A program made the position numbers and the translations under genes. Of a stretch of DNA of 64,000 nt, positions 27,201 through 39,200 are shown in pieces (the first letter of the stretch is position 1; every line of letters starts with the position of its first letter). Under the pieces are notes generated by a model. It was given only the letters and a program-made list of their open reading frames with translations, ran no database searches and was not told the DNA's origin. This DNA is from Chondrilla cf. caribensis (taxonomy: Eukaryota > Porifera > Demospongiae > Chondrillida > Chondrillidae). The DNA lies in assembly GCA_964020155.1 (NCBI GenBank), contig OZ026570.1, forward strand, positions 2,305,721-2,369,720, in the 5' to 3' direction.

Positions 27201-30200
27201 AATGGTACAGTTCTTTCCCAACCAGTACAACAGCTTGCTGTAAGCACAGCAAAGACGATACTTCAAGGCATCACCTGTGAAAAAGATCACAAATATGAAA
27301 ATTGTAGGTAGCATAAGATAATCCTCTATATACTACACTCTGTGAGTGCAGTGAGTGGAGAAACAATAGTCAAAACAAGAGTCTTGCTTACCTAAGGAAG
27401 ACCTTTCAGCCAAATACAGAGTAAAGGTAATTTTGTCACCAACGTCCTCCTTGGAGACATTCACGGTAGATAGGTAACCTTCTTCTGGAATACTCGTACT
27501 GTTAGCTACACGAATCACATAGACTGCTTTAGGTTCTTCTTCCCCATCTACAAATACAACCAGTAATACAGCATCTATCTTGCCATCGGAATCAGTGTCC
27601 ACTGGAAGGACAGACACTTTTCTCAAATCTTCCAATTCTAAAGGAATGACTTCTCCTGTGCTAGTCACATACGTGGACACCAACACGGAAGGTGAGGGAA
27701 ACTGGCTGGATATGGTAGTGTTAACATTGGTGGTTGTTCCGTCTTCTCCAAACACTACACCCAATACACTTGACGGAAGAGCACCTGGAAGTAGATTGCT
27801 GTCTCTAACAACGTCCAATAGCAGTAGACCCAGGAGGGGTGGAACTGATACACCAGTGGGTGGAGCTTCGTCTTTTGGGTGTGTCACAGTTACAGTGTCT
27901 TCCTCAACGTCAAACGTTCCACTGTGACTGGTTGTGTCAGACACATCCCCAGAGACAACTGATGTGGTCTCAAATGTCACTGTAGGTACCGAGAGGTTAG
28001 ACAGTGGTGAATTACCATTAAGAATGTTGAATATATGGCAACTCACCTGACACTACACTTGGACAACAGTTCTTGGATTGCGATGGACAGATCGATGGAA
28101 GAATGGTACAGTTCTTTCCCAACCAGTACAACAGCTTGCTGTAAGCACAGCAAAGACGATACTTCAAGGCATCACCTGTGAAAAAGATCACAAATATGAA
28201 AATTGTAGGTAGCATAAGATAATCCTCTATATACTACACTCTGTGAGTGCAGTGAGTGGAGAAATAATAGTCAAAGCAAGAGTCTTGCTTACCTAAGGAA
28301 GACCTTTCAGCCAAATACAGAGTAAAGGTAATTTTGTCACCAACGTCCTCCTTGGAGACATTCACGGTAGATAGGTAACCTTCTTCTGGAATACTCGTAC
28401 TGTTAGCTACACGAATCACATAGACTGCTTTAGGTTCTTCTTCCCCATCTACAAATACACCCAGTAATACAGCATCTATCTTGCCATCGGAATCAGTGTC
28501 CACTGGAAGGACAGACACTTTGCTCAAATCTTCCAATTCCAAAGGAATGACTTCTCCTGTACTAGTCACATACGTGGACACCAACACGGAAGGTGAGGGA
28601 AACTGGCTGGATATGGTAGTGTTAACATTGGTGGTTGTTCCCTCTTCTCCAAACACTACACCCAATACACTTGACGGAAGAGCACCTGGAAGTAGATCGC
28701 TGTCTCCATCATCGTCCAATAGCAGTAGACCCAGGAGGGGTGGAACTGATACACCAGTGGGTGGAGCTTCGTCTTTTGGGTGTGTCACAGTTACAATGTC
28801 TTTCTCAACGTCAAACGTTCCACTGTGACTGGTTGTGTCAGAAACATCCCCAGAGACAACAGATGTGGTCTCAAATGTCACTGTAGGTACAGAGAGGTTA
28901 GACAGTGGTGAATTACCATTAAGAATGTTGAATATATGGCAACTCACCTGACACTACACTTGGACAACAGTTCTTGGATTGCGATGGACAGATCGATGGA
29001 AGAATGGTACAGTTCTTTCCCAACCAGTACAACATCCTGCTGTAAGCGCAGCAAAGACGATACTTCAAGGCATCACCTGTAAAAAGATCACAAATAGGAA
29101 AATTGTAGGTACTAGTAGCATAAGCTAATCCTCTATATACTACACTATGTGAGTGCAGTGAGTGGAGAAATAATAGTCAAAACAACAGTCAGGCTCACCT
29201 AAGGAAGACCTTTCAGCCAAGTACAGAGTGAAGGTAATTTTGTCACTAACGTCCTCCTTGGAGACATTCACGGTAGATAGGTAACCTTCTTCTGGAATAC
29301 TCGTACTGTTAGCTACACGAATCACATAGACTGCTTTAGGTTCTTCTTCCCCATCTACAAATACACCCAGTAATACAGCATCTATCTTGCCATCGGAATC
29401 AGTGTCCACTGGAAGGACAGACACTTTTCTCAAATCTTCCAATTCTAAAGGAATGACTTCTCCTGTGCTAGTCACATACGTGGACACCAACACGGAGGGT
29501 GAGGGAAACTGGCTGGATATGGTAGTGTTAGCATTGGTGGTTATTCCCTCTTCTCCAAACACTACACCTGAAACACTTGACGGAAGAGCACCTGGAAGTA
29601 GATTGCTGTCTCCATCATCGTCCAATAGCAGTAGACCCAGGAGGGGTGGAACTGATACACCAGTGGGTGGAGCTTCGTCTTTTGGGTGTGTCACAGTTAC
29701 AGTGTCTTCCTCAACGTCAAACGTTCCACTGTGACTGGTTGTGTCAGACACATCCCCAGAGACAACCGATGTGGTCTCAAATGTCACTGTAGGCACTGAG
29801 AGATTAGACAGTGGTGAATTACCATTAAGAATGTTAAATATAAGGCAACTCACCTGACACTACACTTGGACAACAGTTCTTGGATTGCGATGGACAGATA
29901 GATGGAAGAATGGTACAGTTCTTTCCCAACCAGTACAACAGCTTGCTGTAAGCACAGCAAAGACGATACTTCAAGGCATCACCTGTGTAAAAGATCACAA
30001 ATAGGAAAATTGTAGGTACTACTAGCATAAGCTAATCCTCTATATACTACACTCTGTGAGTACAGTGAGTGGAGAAATCATAATAGTCAAACAACATTCA
30101 GGCTCACCTAAGGAAGACCTTTCAGCCAAATACAGAGTGAAGGTAATTTTGTCACCAACGTCCTCCTTGGAGACATTCACGGTAGATAGGTAACCTTCTT

Positions 30201-33200
30201 CTGGAATACTCGTACTGTTAGCTACACGAATCACATAGACTGCTTTAGGTTCTTCTTCCCCATCTACAAATACGCCCAGTAATACAGCATCTATCTTGCC
30301 ATCGGAATCAGTGTCCACTGGAAGGACAGACACTTTTCTCAAATCTTCCAATTCCAAAGGAATGACTTCTCCTGTGCTAGTCACATACGTGGACACCAAC
30401 ACGGAAGGTGGGGGAAACTGGTTGGATATGGTAGTGTTAACATTGGTGGTTGTTCCCTCTTCTCCAAACACTACACCCAATACACTTGACGGAAGAGCAC
30501 CTGGAAGTAGATTGCTGTCTCCATCATCGTCCAATAGCAGTAGACCCAGGAGGGGTGGAACTGATACACCAGTGGGTGGAGCTTCGTCTTTTGGGTGTGT
30601 CACAGTTACAGTGTCTTCCTCAACGTCAAACGTTCCACTGTGACTGGTTGTGTCAGACACATCCCCAGAGACAACAGATGTGGTCTCAAATGTCACTGTA
30701 GGCACTGAGAGATTAGACAGTGGTGAATTACCATTAAGAATGTTAAATATATGGCAACTCACCTGACACTACACTTGGACAACAGTTCTTGGATTGCGAT
30801 GGACAGATAGATGGAAGAATGGTACAGTTCTTTCCCAACCAGTACAACATCCTGCTGTATGCGCAGCAAAGACGATACTTCAAGGCATCACCTGTGAAAA
30901 AGATCACAAATATATAGGAAAATTGTAGGTAGCATAAGCTAATCCTCTATATACTACACTCTGTGAGTGCAGTGAGTGGAGAAATAATAGTCAAAACAAC
31001 AGTCAGGCTCACCTAAGGAAGACCTTTCAGCCAAATACAGAGTAAAGGTAATTTTGTCACCAACGTCCTCCTTGGAGACATTCACGGTAGATAGGTAACC
31101 TTCTTCTGGAATACTTGTACTGTTAGCCACATCAATCACATACAATGCCTCAGGTTCTTCTTTCTCATCTACAAATACACCCAGTAATACAGCATCTATC
31201 TTGCCATCGGAATCAGTGTCCACTGGAAGGACAGACACTTTTCTCAAATCTTCCAATTCTAAAGGAATGACTTCTCCTGTGCTAGTCACATACGTGGACA
31301 CCAACACGGAAGGTGGGGGAGACTGGCTGGATACGGTAGTGTTAACGCTGGTTGATATTCCCCCTTCTCCAAACACTACACCCAATATGCTTGACGGAAG
31401 AGCACCTGGAAGTAGATCACTGTCTCCATCATTGTCCAATAGCAGTAGACCCAGGAGGGGTGGAACTGATACACCAGTGGGTGGAGCTTCGTCTTTTGGG
31501 TGTGTCACAGTTACAGTGTCTTCCTTAACGTCAAACGTTCCACTGTGACTGGTTGTGTCAGACACATCCCCAGAGACAACAGATGTGGTCTCAAATGTCA
31601 CTGTAGGTACCGAGAGGTTAGACAGTGGTGAATTACCATTAAGAATGTTGAATATATGGCAACTCACCTGACATTACACTTGGACAACATTTCTTGGATT
31701 GCGATGGACAGATCGATGGAAGAATGGTACAGTTCTTTCCCAACCAGTACAACAGCTTGCTGTAAGCGCAGCAAAGACGATACTTCAAGGCATCACCTGT
31801 AAAAAGATCACAAATATATAGGAAAATTGTAGGTACTAGTAGCATAAGATAAGTATTAGTTATACCCCGCCTTTGCTGGGTACATGGCGGATATACTTGA
31901 GTGTCAGGAAGCGATATACCGAGGGCGAAGCCCGAGGTTATCGCTTCCTGACACTCACGTATATCCCCATGTACCCAGCAAAGGCGGGGTATAACAAATA
32001 TGTATCCCGCCAAAACTATCGGAAGTAGTTCAACTTGGCGATATGAATGAAGACGAGGAACGATTTCTCGAGGAGCTTGAAACGGCAATTAATCCATTCA
32101 TCAGAGGCGAACTAACGACGGACGAGTACGTATCTTTATCGCAATCATTCCACAACCACGACAATCCAGCGGGCACCTCCGGGTTACAGTCAGCCAATGA
32201 CAGCGTTAACAGCGAAAATGACCCTCCAAGCAAGAAAAGATGCGGCGACAGTGAGGCCAGCAATCGTTTTTCGGAACCTGTAACCAACCTAGAAGATTGG
32301 ACTAAGCCATATATCCCAAAGAACACTGCCAAGAGTACCAAATGGGCTCAAAAGAACTTTTTAGCTTGGTTAGAAGCCAGGAAAGAACCAGACACACCTT
32401 CTAGCGATATTTTGGAGACTTGTGATGATCCCAATGCTTTGTCCGAGTGCCTCTGCAAGTTCATTCTCGAAACCAGGACAGCTAAAGGTGATCATTACGC
32501 ACCTAGAACGCTGAATATGATTTTAGCTGGTCTGCACCGATATGTACAGGACAAAAATCCGAACAAAGCGCAGATGAACTTTATGCAGAAAGACAATCCA
32601 GCATTTAAAAGTCTCCGTTGCACCTGTGACCATTTATATAGACAACTGAGGTCGAAGGGAATCGGATTAAATCCGAAGCAAGCACAAATAATCACTACCG
32701 AAGAAGAAAATAAGCTTTGGGAATCAGGTGTTCTTGGTACAGACAGCCCAAGAGCTTTACTAAACGCAGTATTCTTCTACAATGGTAGAAATTTCCTTCT
32801 TCGCGGCGGAGAAGAGCATCGCTTTTTACGCTTGTCTCAATTCCAGCGTTATTCTAACCCAGACCGCTACGAGTATACAGAATCAGGCTCGAAGAACAAC
32901 TCAGGCGGTTTAGAAGACATTCAAGCCCAAAGGAGGAATAAAATAGTGCCGATTTACAAAAATCCTTCGGCAGGAAACAGGTGCCATGTTACCCTTTTGG
33001 ACCTTTACATCTCGAAAATACCTCCTGAATCAATGCAGCACGATTTTTTCTACCTCAAACCCAAGAAGAATTTCGAGGATGGAGTTTGGTACGCAAATCA
33101 GGTCCTGGGGAAGAATGAACTAGCACGAATGGTTCCAAAAATGTTTCAAGAAGCATCAATGACCAAGAAAGTTACGAATCACAGCCTTAGGGCCACCGGT

Positions 33201-36200
33201 ACCACTGAAATGTATCGATGTGGAGTACCAGAGAATGTCATCAAAGAGCGAACTGGCCATAAATCTCTGGATGGTCTGAGAACCTATGAAAGAACAACAC
33301 TCGAGCAACAAAAAGCCGTTTCAAAGATACTTACGGATTGCAATCGTCCATCATCAGGCTCATTCAACATGATAATGGAGAAAGAAGAGCGAAGATCTAC
33401 AGTTAACGACTCACAAAGTGTTCCACCAGAACAGAGAGAAATTCGTGCTGCTCCAAAGAACCTGTTCAACTTTCAGAGATGTCAAGTAACTTTTATCCAG
33501 CATAGCACAAACTCTGAATCCTTTGTCCTGAATAACTTTGATGAATTCATGTCAAAACACCTGGATTCGCTGCCCTTCTAAAGACACGGAAGATAGAGTT
33601 TGTGTGCCGAATTTGTGTTCTTTCGACTGAATTTGTGTAGTCCTTATTGTGTATCTGTAGTGCTGCTGATGTATTAATTGTCTAGTATTGCTAAGTGACA
33701 AGTGCGGCGATAATTGATAACTTCCTTTCAATTAAGAAAACGGGGTATATCACTAATGAGGTCAGAAATATACCCCGGTATATCGGGGATATACCGTAGT
33801 TGGTGCTTTTGAAGTTAAGTGACAATATCACCAATCGGGATACATTCCTCTATATACTACAATATGTGAGTGCAGTGAGTGGAGATATAATAGTCAAAAC
33901 AACAGTCAGGCTCACCTAAGGAAGACCTTTCAGCCAAGTACAGAGTGAAGGTAATTTTGTCACCAACGTCCTCCTTGGAGACATTCACGGTAGATAGGTA
34001 ACCTTCTTCTGGAATACTCGTACTGTTAGCTACACGAATCACATAGACTGCTTTAGGTTCTTCTTCCCCATCTACAAATACACCCAGTAATACAGCATCT
34101 ATCTTGCCATCGGAATCAGTGTCCACTGGAAGGACAGACACTTTGCTCAAATCTTCCAATTCTAAAGGAATGACTTCTCCTGTGCTAGTCACATACGTGG
34201 ACACCAACACGGAGGGTGAGGGAAACTGGCTGGATATAGTAGTGTTAACATTGGTGGTTATTCCCTCTTCTCCAAACACTACACCCAATACACTTGACGG
34301 AAGAGCACCTGGAAGTAGATTGCTGTCTCCATCATCGTCCAATAGCAGTAGACCCAGGAGGGGTGGAACTGATACACCAGTGGGTGGAGCTTCGTCTTTT
34401 GGGTGTGTCACAGTTACAGTGTCTTCCTTAACGTCAAACGTTCCACTGTGACTGGTTGTGTCAGACACATCCCCAGAGACAACCGATGTGGTCTCAAATG
34501 TCACTGTAGGCACTGAGAGATTAGACAGTGGTGAATTACCATTAAGAATGTTAAATATAAGGCAACTCACCTGACATTACACTTGGACAACAGTTCTTGG
34601 ATTGCGATGGACAGATAGATGGAAGAATGGTACAGTTCTTTCCCAACCAGTACAACATCCTGCTGTATGCGCAGCAAAGACGATACTTCAAGGCATCACC
34701 TGTGAAAAAGATCACAAATATATAGGAAAATTGTAGGTAGCATAAGCTAATCCTCTATATACTACACTCTGTGAGTGCAGTGAGTGGAGAAATAATAGTC
34801 AAAACAACAGTCAGGCTCACCTAAGGAAGACCTTTCAGCCAAATACAGAGTAAAGGTAATTTTGTCACCAACGTCCTCCTTGGAGACATTCACGGTAGAT
34901 AGGTAACCTTCTTCTGGAATACTCGTACTGTTAGCCACATCAATCACATACAATGCCTCAGGTTTTTCTTTCTCATCTACAAATACACCCAGTAATACAG
35001 CATCTATCTTGCCATCGGAATCAGTGTCCACTGGAAGGACAGACACTTTTCTCAAATCTTCCAATTCTAAAGGAATGACTTCTCCTGTGCTAGTCACATA
35101 CGTGGACACCAACACGGAAGGTGGGGGAGACTGGCTGGATATGGTAGTGTTAACGCTGGTTGATATTCCCCCTTCTCCAAACACTACACCCAATATGCTT
35201 GACGGAAGAGCACCTGGAAGTAGATCACTGTCTCCATCATCGTCCAATAGCAGTAGACCCAGGAGGGGTGGAACTGATACACCAGTGGGTGGAGCTTCGT
35301 CTTTTGGGTGTGTCACAGTTACAGTGTCTTCCTCAACGTCAAACGTTCCACTGTGACTGGTTGTGTCAGACACATCCCCAGAGACAACCGATGTGGTCTC
35401 AAATGTCACTGTAGGTACCGAGAGATTAGACAGTGGTGAATTAACATTAAGAATGTTAAATATAAGGCAACTCACCTGACATTACACTTGGACAACAGTT
35501 CTTGGATTGCGATGGACAGATAGACGGAAGAATGGTACAGTTCTTTCCCAACCAGTACAACAGCTTGCTGTAAGCGCAGCAAAGACGATACTTCAAGGCA
35601 TCACCTGTGAAAAAGATCACAAATATATAGGAAAATTGTAGGTAGCATAAGATAATCCTCTATATACTACACTCTGTGAGTGCAGTGAGTGGAGAAATAA
35701 TAGTCAAAACAACAGTCAGGCTCACCTAAGGAAGACCTTTCGGCCAAATACAGAGTGAAGGTAATTTTGTCACCAACGTCCACCTTGGAGACATTCACGG
35801 TAGATAGGTAACCTTCTTCTGGAATACTCGTACTGTTAGCTACACGAATCACATAGACTGCTTTAGGTTCTTCTTCCCCATCTACAAATACACCCAGTAA
35901 TACAGCATCTATCTTGCCATCGGAATCAGTGTCCACTGGAAGGACAGACACTTTTCTCAAATCTTCCAATTCTAAAGGAATGACTTCTCCTGTACTAGTC
36001 ACATACGTGGACACCAACACGGAAGGTGGGGGAGACTGGCTGGATATGGTAGCGTTAATGCTGGTTGATATTCCCTCTTCTCCAAACACTACACCCAATA
36101 TACTTGACGGAAGAGCACCTGGAAGTAGATCGCTGTCTCCATCATTGTCCAATAGCAGTAGACCCAGGAGGGGTGGAACTGATACACCAGTGGGTGGAGC

Positions 36201-39200
36201 TTCGTCTTTTGGGTGTGTCACAGTTACAGTGTCTTCCTCAAAGTCAAACGTTCCACTGTGACTGGTTGTGTCAGACACATCCCCAGAGACAACCGATGTG
36301 GTCTCAAATGTCACTGTAGGCACTGAGAGGCAGGAAAGTGGTGGTAAAACTGCTATATAGATCATCTTTTGAACTGAGAAATGTATACATTGCATGTATG
36401 TATGTATGTATGTCCAAACGTCTACTTACCTTGTGGTATCAAAATGTTTACAATGTAGGGAGGGAAGTCTGCAAAACAACATAATAGAATTGTATAAAGG
36501 GACTTCATATCTATTGTATTTAATGATCAATTTGCAACTATGTTATAATTAGCTACCATGTGCGTACATATAAATGGGATGTGTATCTATTAAAAAATAC
36601 TTTTACATACACCATTTATATGCTCACAAAACAGATGAATGCCGAATGATAGATATGAAAATTGATACTGTAATAATAACATGTGCGTTCAATTCTCATT
36701 AATCCACTGCAATTATGTCAAAAAAATCTGTTGAATTAACTAGTTTGATCGACTATAATCAAATCATCACAGTAATTTAATACACACAAAATTAATGTCT
36801 CTGTGCAGAGCTTGGTAGATTATTAAAACAGTAAGGGATTATGTAATTTTACTGTAATATGGAGTAAAGAGTATGTAAGGATGGAAAAATGCATATATTT
36901 AATCAGTGTAGCAATTGAATGTGTCCAGGTATCAGGTATCAGGGTGTCTTATTTAACCTGGGAAACCGTTAGCCATAGGCTACTATAAGTGGCACCCTGA
37001 AAGTCCACACATATGTCCAAGTCCACACATACAAACCTTTGAGAGTGACATTACGTATAGTACTTGTTGTGATTACCCTGACTTGATCCTCTGATAATAT
37101 AATGGTTGGTTGGTTTATGTTAAGTTGTACTGCTTCACTCGGTGAATGTTCATTATTTGGTTTGATTTGATAAGTAGCTGTTAGGGAAATAGACACGCCA
37201 ACTGGAAGAGTTTCTCTACTGGCAATACCTTTAATGGTTACAGAGTCTGTTGCGAATTCTGGTACAATGAATATAGTGGTTAGAGGAAGAAGTCCCTCAA
37301 AGGTATCTGGTATGCCTCCATCAATATTCACCATAGCTGAGCGGTGGAGAGAATCATCTGAGCGGGTGTAGTCAATATTTAAATTGTCACCCCCAGGAAA
37401 ATTAACATTTAAAGTGGCATTGAAGAGACCCCCACTCATCCTGTTTCCATTGGGTTCAGATCCTATTTCAACAGCTTCTGCCCAGCTTTCAATGATGCTG
37501 ATCAACACCGTGAGCTTATCTGCATTGTCTGCAGAGGGAACAGTCAGTACATTCCACTCTACTCGGGTAGGGTTGTCGTAGACTGTAAAGGAGCCATTTA
37601 TAAGTCTCTTGCCATCGTCCTCAAACCTAACTCCAAACTCTCTTACTATAACAGGAACAGAGAACAAAGGATTGCAATTATGCACAAGAATCTTTGGTTC
37701 TGATTGAACAATATATAAAATTGTCTGAGCATGCATAGAATTTACAGAATAGGTTCTCTATAGCGTATGGCTGGCAACAGCATAGCCAATCATGCATGCA
37801 CTAAAGGGTACTGCTAAGTTGAATTCTCTTGAAGCAGGACTATTTCCCACAAAACACATAGCAGTTGTGAATAAATTTGTCAGAAATTTCAACTGCACAG
37901 GTCTTCCTCAGTTTCATAACTGACGGGACCTCACAAATTTTTTCACAATTGCTTTTCCTTGGAGCTTCCAGCTCCAATTCTTTACCACAGCTGCGAGCAT
38001 TCATGGTGTCTGTGAAATATCCTCTGACAACTATACATTTATTGTATTGCGTGGGCGTACTTCAAGGACTATGTGATCAGTGATACTGCTCATTCCAACA
38101 GGCCTACATCTAACATGTGCCTATGTATGAACATGTTTTTCCAATTAACCGCAGTACTCGCTTGTGGTGAACACAATGTCAAATAAGTGCCATTATGTGG
38201 AAACCAATGCTACGTATATAAAGGCTGGTTTTATATATCATGATTTTCTTCAGTTAAATTCAACTAAAGTTTACAAGCACCAGCCATTTTTAATTCTGTT
38301 TAAGTGTTTAATAAGCCAATTATCACCTATTATAAGGGCCATACGTCTGATATTGTGCAAGACTCATGAAGGCATAGCACCCAAAGTGCTAGAACAATAT
38401 CAGATGTATGGCCCTCGTACACAGGTGATAATCAGTACATAATGTATTACAAGTTGTAATAACATTATTTATAATGAGTATGCAAACTCAACATACACAT
38501 ATACGTGCTGGGGAATTGAGTTGGCTCAATCTTTGAGGTAGATAGCTATCTGGGTTGAGATGTCTTTACTATGAAAGACCAGGGTACATATCTCTCATAC
38601 TGCAATTTAGAGTAGTCAGACCTCAGACAGGGAAGTGCATGTGCATTAGCAAAAGTTTTTGTTTAATCAAACGTGATCTCTTAATTTGGTAGAGGCTCAT
38701 GATTGCTACGGCGTAGGTAGGGGAAAACAGGTAATTCTTGAGCGATCAAGTAGCAGTGAAATAGATTGAAACAGATTGAAACGATTGAGATGCAAGACAT
38801 TTATGTCACCAGGTTGCTGTATATAATAGACCTAATCACTTATATTTCTTCAGTATTGTAACTGAGGAAGACCTTCGCGGTCGAAACATCTTGCATTTTT
38901 CAACCATTTCAATCTGTTTCAATCTATTTCACTGCTACGTAATTGCTCAAGAATTACCTGGTTTCCCCTGTGATCTCATAAGCAGGCCATATTGATATTT
39001 AAAATGAATGTACAGTGGATGATTGGGTGGTCATGGACAGTGGACAGGCATGGGCATGAGAGCAGCATACAAAACACCAATTCCAAAGGATGAGTGCATT
39101 TCATATGTCATAATAGTTGGACATCTATGTCTGTCTGTATAGCATCCATTGTTATGATAAACATCAATGGTTACATCAACTACTGTACTACACGCAAGAA

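Larger units (their letters stand above)
31853..33845 (+). mobile_element. Complete Crypton-like tyrosine-recombinase transposon
   Basis: About 1.99 kb interrupts the intron between small exon 31668-31796 and large exon 33916-34503. In every sister unit this intron runs straight from GCATAAGATAA to TCCTCTATATAC, so the boundaries are read directly from the empty sister sites. The left end is GTATTAGTTATACCCCG and forms a 137-bp palindrome. The right end carries a second set of TATACCCC/GGGGTATA inverted motifs (about 33740-33795) and ends ATCGGGATACAT. No long terminal inverted repeats or clear target duplication are seen, as expected for Cryptons. It carries one intact gene in the opposite orientation to the host gene. 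Confidence 0.85.
21063..36313 (-). repeat. Array 2: 15 tandem domain exons with 14 Cys-module exons
   Basis: Large exons (588 nt, 196 codons): 21063-21650, 21974-22561, 22875-23462, 23776-24363, 24677-25264, 25584-26171, 26491-27078, 27392-27979, 28293-28880, 29199-29786, 30108-30695, 31013-31600, 33916-34503, 34821-35408, 35726-36313. Small exons (129 nt): 21718-21846, 22629-22757, 23530-23658, 24431-24559, 25332-25460, 26239-26367, 27146-27274, 28047-28175, 28948-29076, 29854-29982, 30763-30891, 31668-31796, 34571-34699, 35476-35604. The period is 901-909 bp except for a unit at the array-1 edge (911) and one stretched by the Crypton insertion. The small module reads CCAYSKLLYW, NCTILPSICP, NCCPSV. 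The large domain has VTHPKDEAPPTGVSVPPLLG, LLLLDDDGDSDLLPG, VDTDSDGKIDAVLLVVF and NSTSIPEEGYLS. DTDSDGKID fits the D-x-D-x-D-G-x-x-D calcium loop of thrombospondin type 3, dockerin and FG-GAP repeats. Introns are almost identical between units, so amplification is recent. The domain family is unknown to me. Confidence 0.85.

Noticed and set aside
7335..36313. Sponge aggregation-factor (Calx-beta/wreath) gene
   Set aside because: A large repetitive secreted sponge protein invites this call, but I see no Calx-beta motifs, and the fibulin/laminin modules do not fit that family. A profile search could reopen it.
37838..38013. Candidate Cys-rich exon in intron 2 (NARSCGKELE, NCEKICEVP, NCYVFC)
   Set aside because: It has an acceptor but no phase-1 donor before its stop. 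Its 3' half (AACTGAGGAAGACCTGTGC...) resembles repeat sequence also found near 38862, so it is probably transposon-derived.
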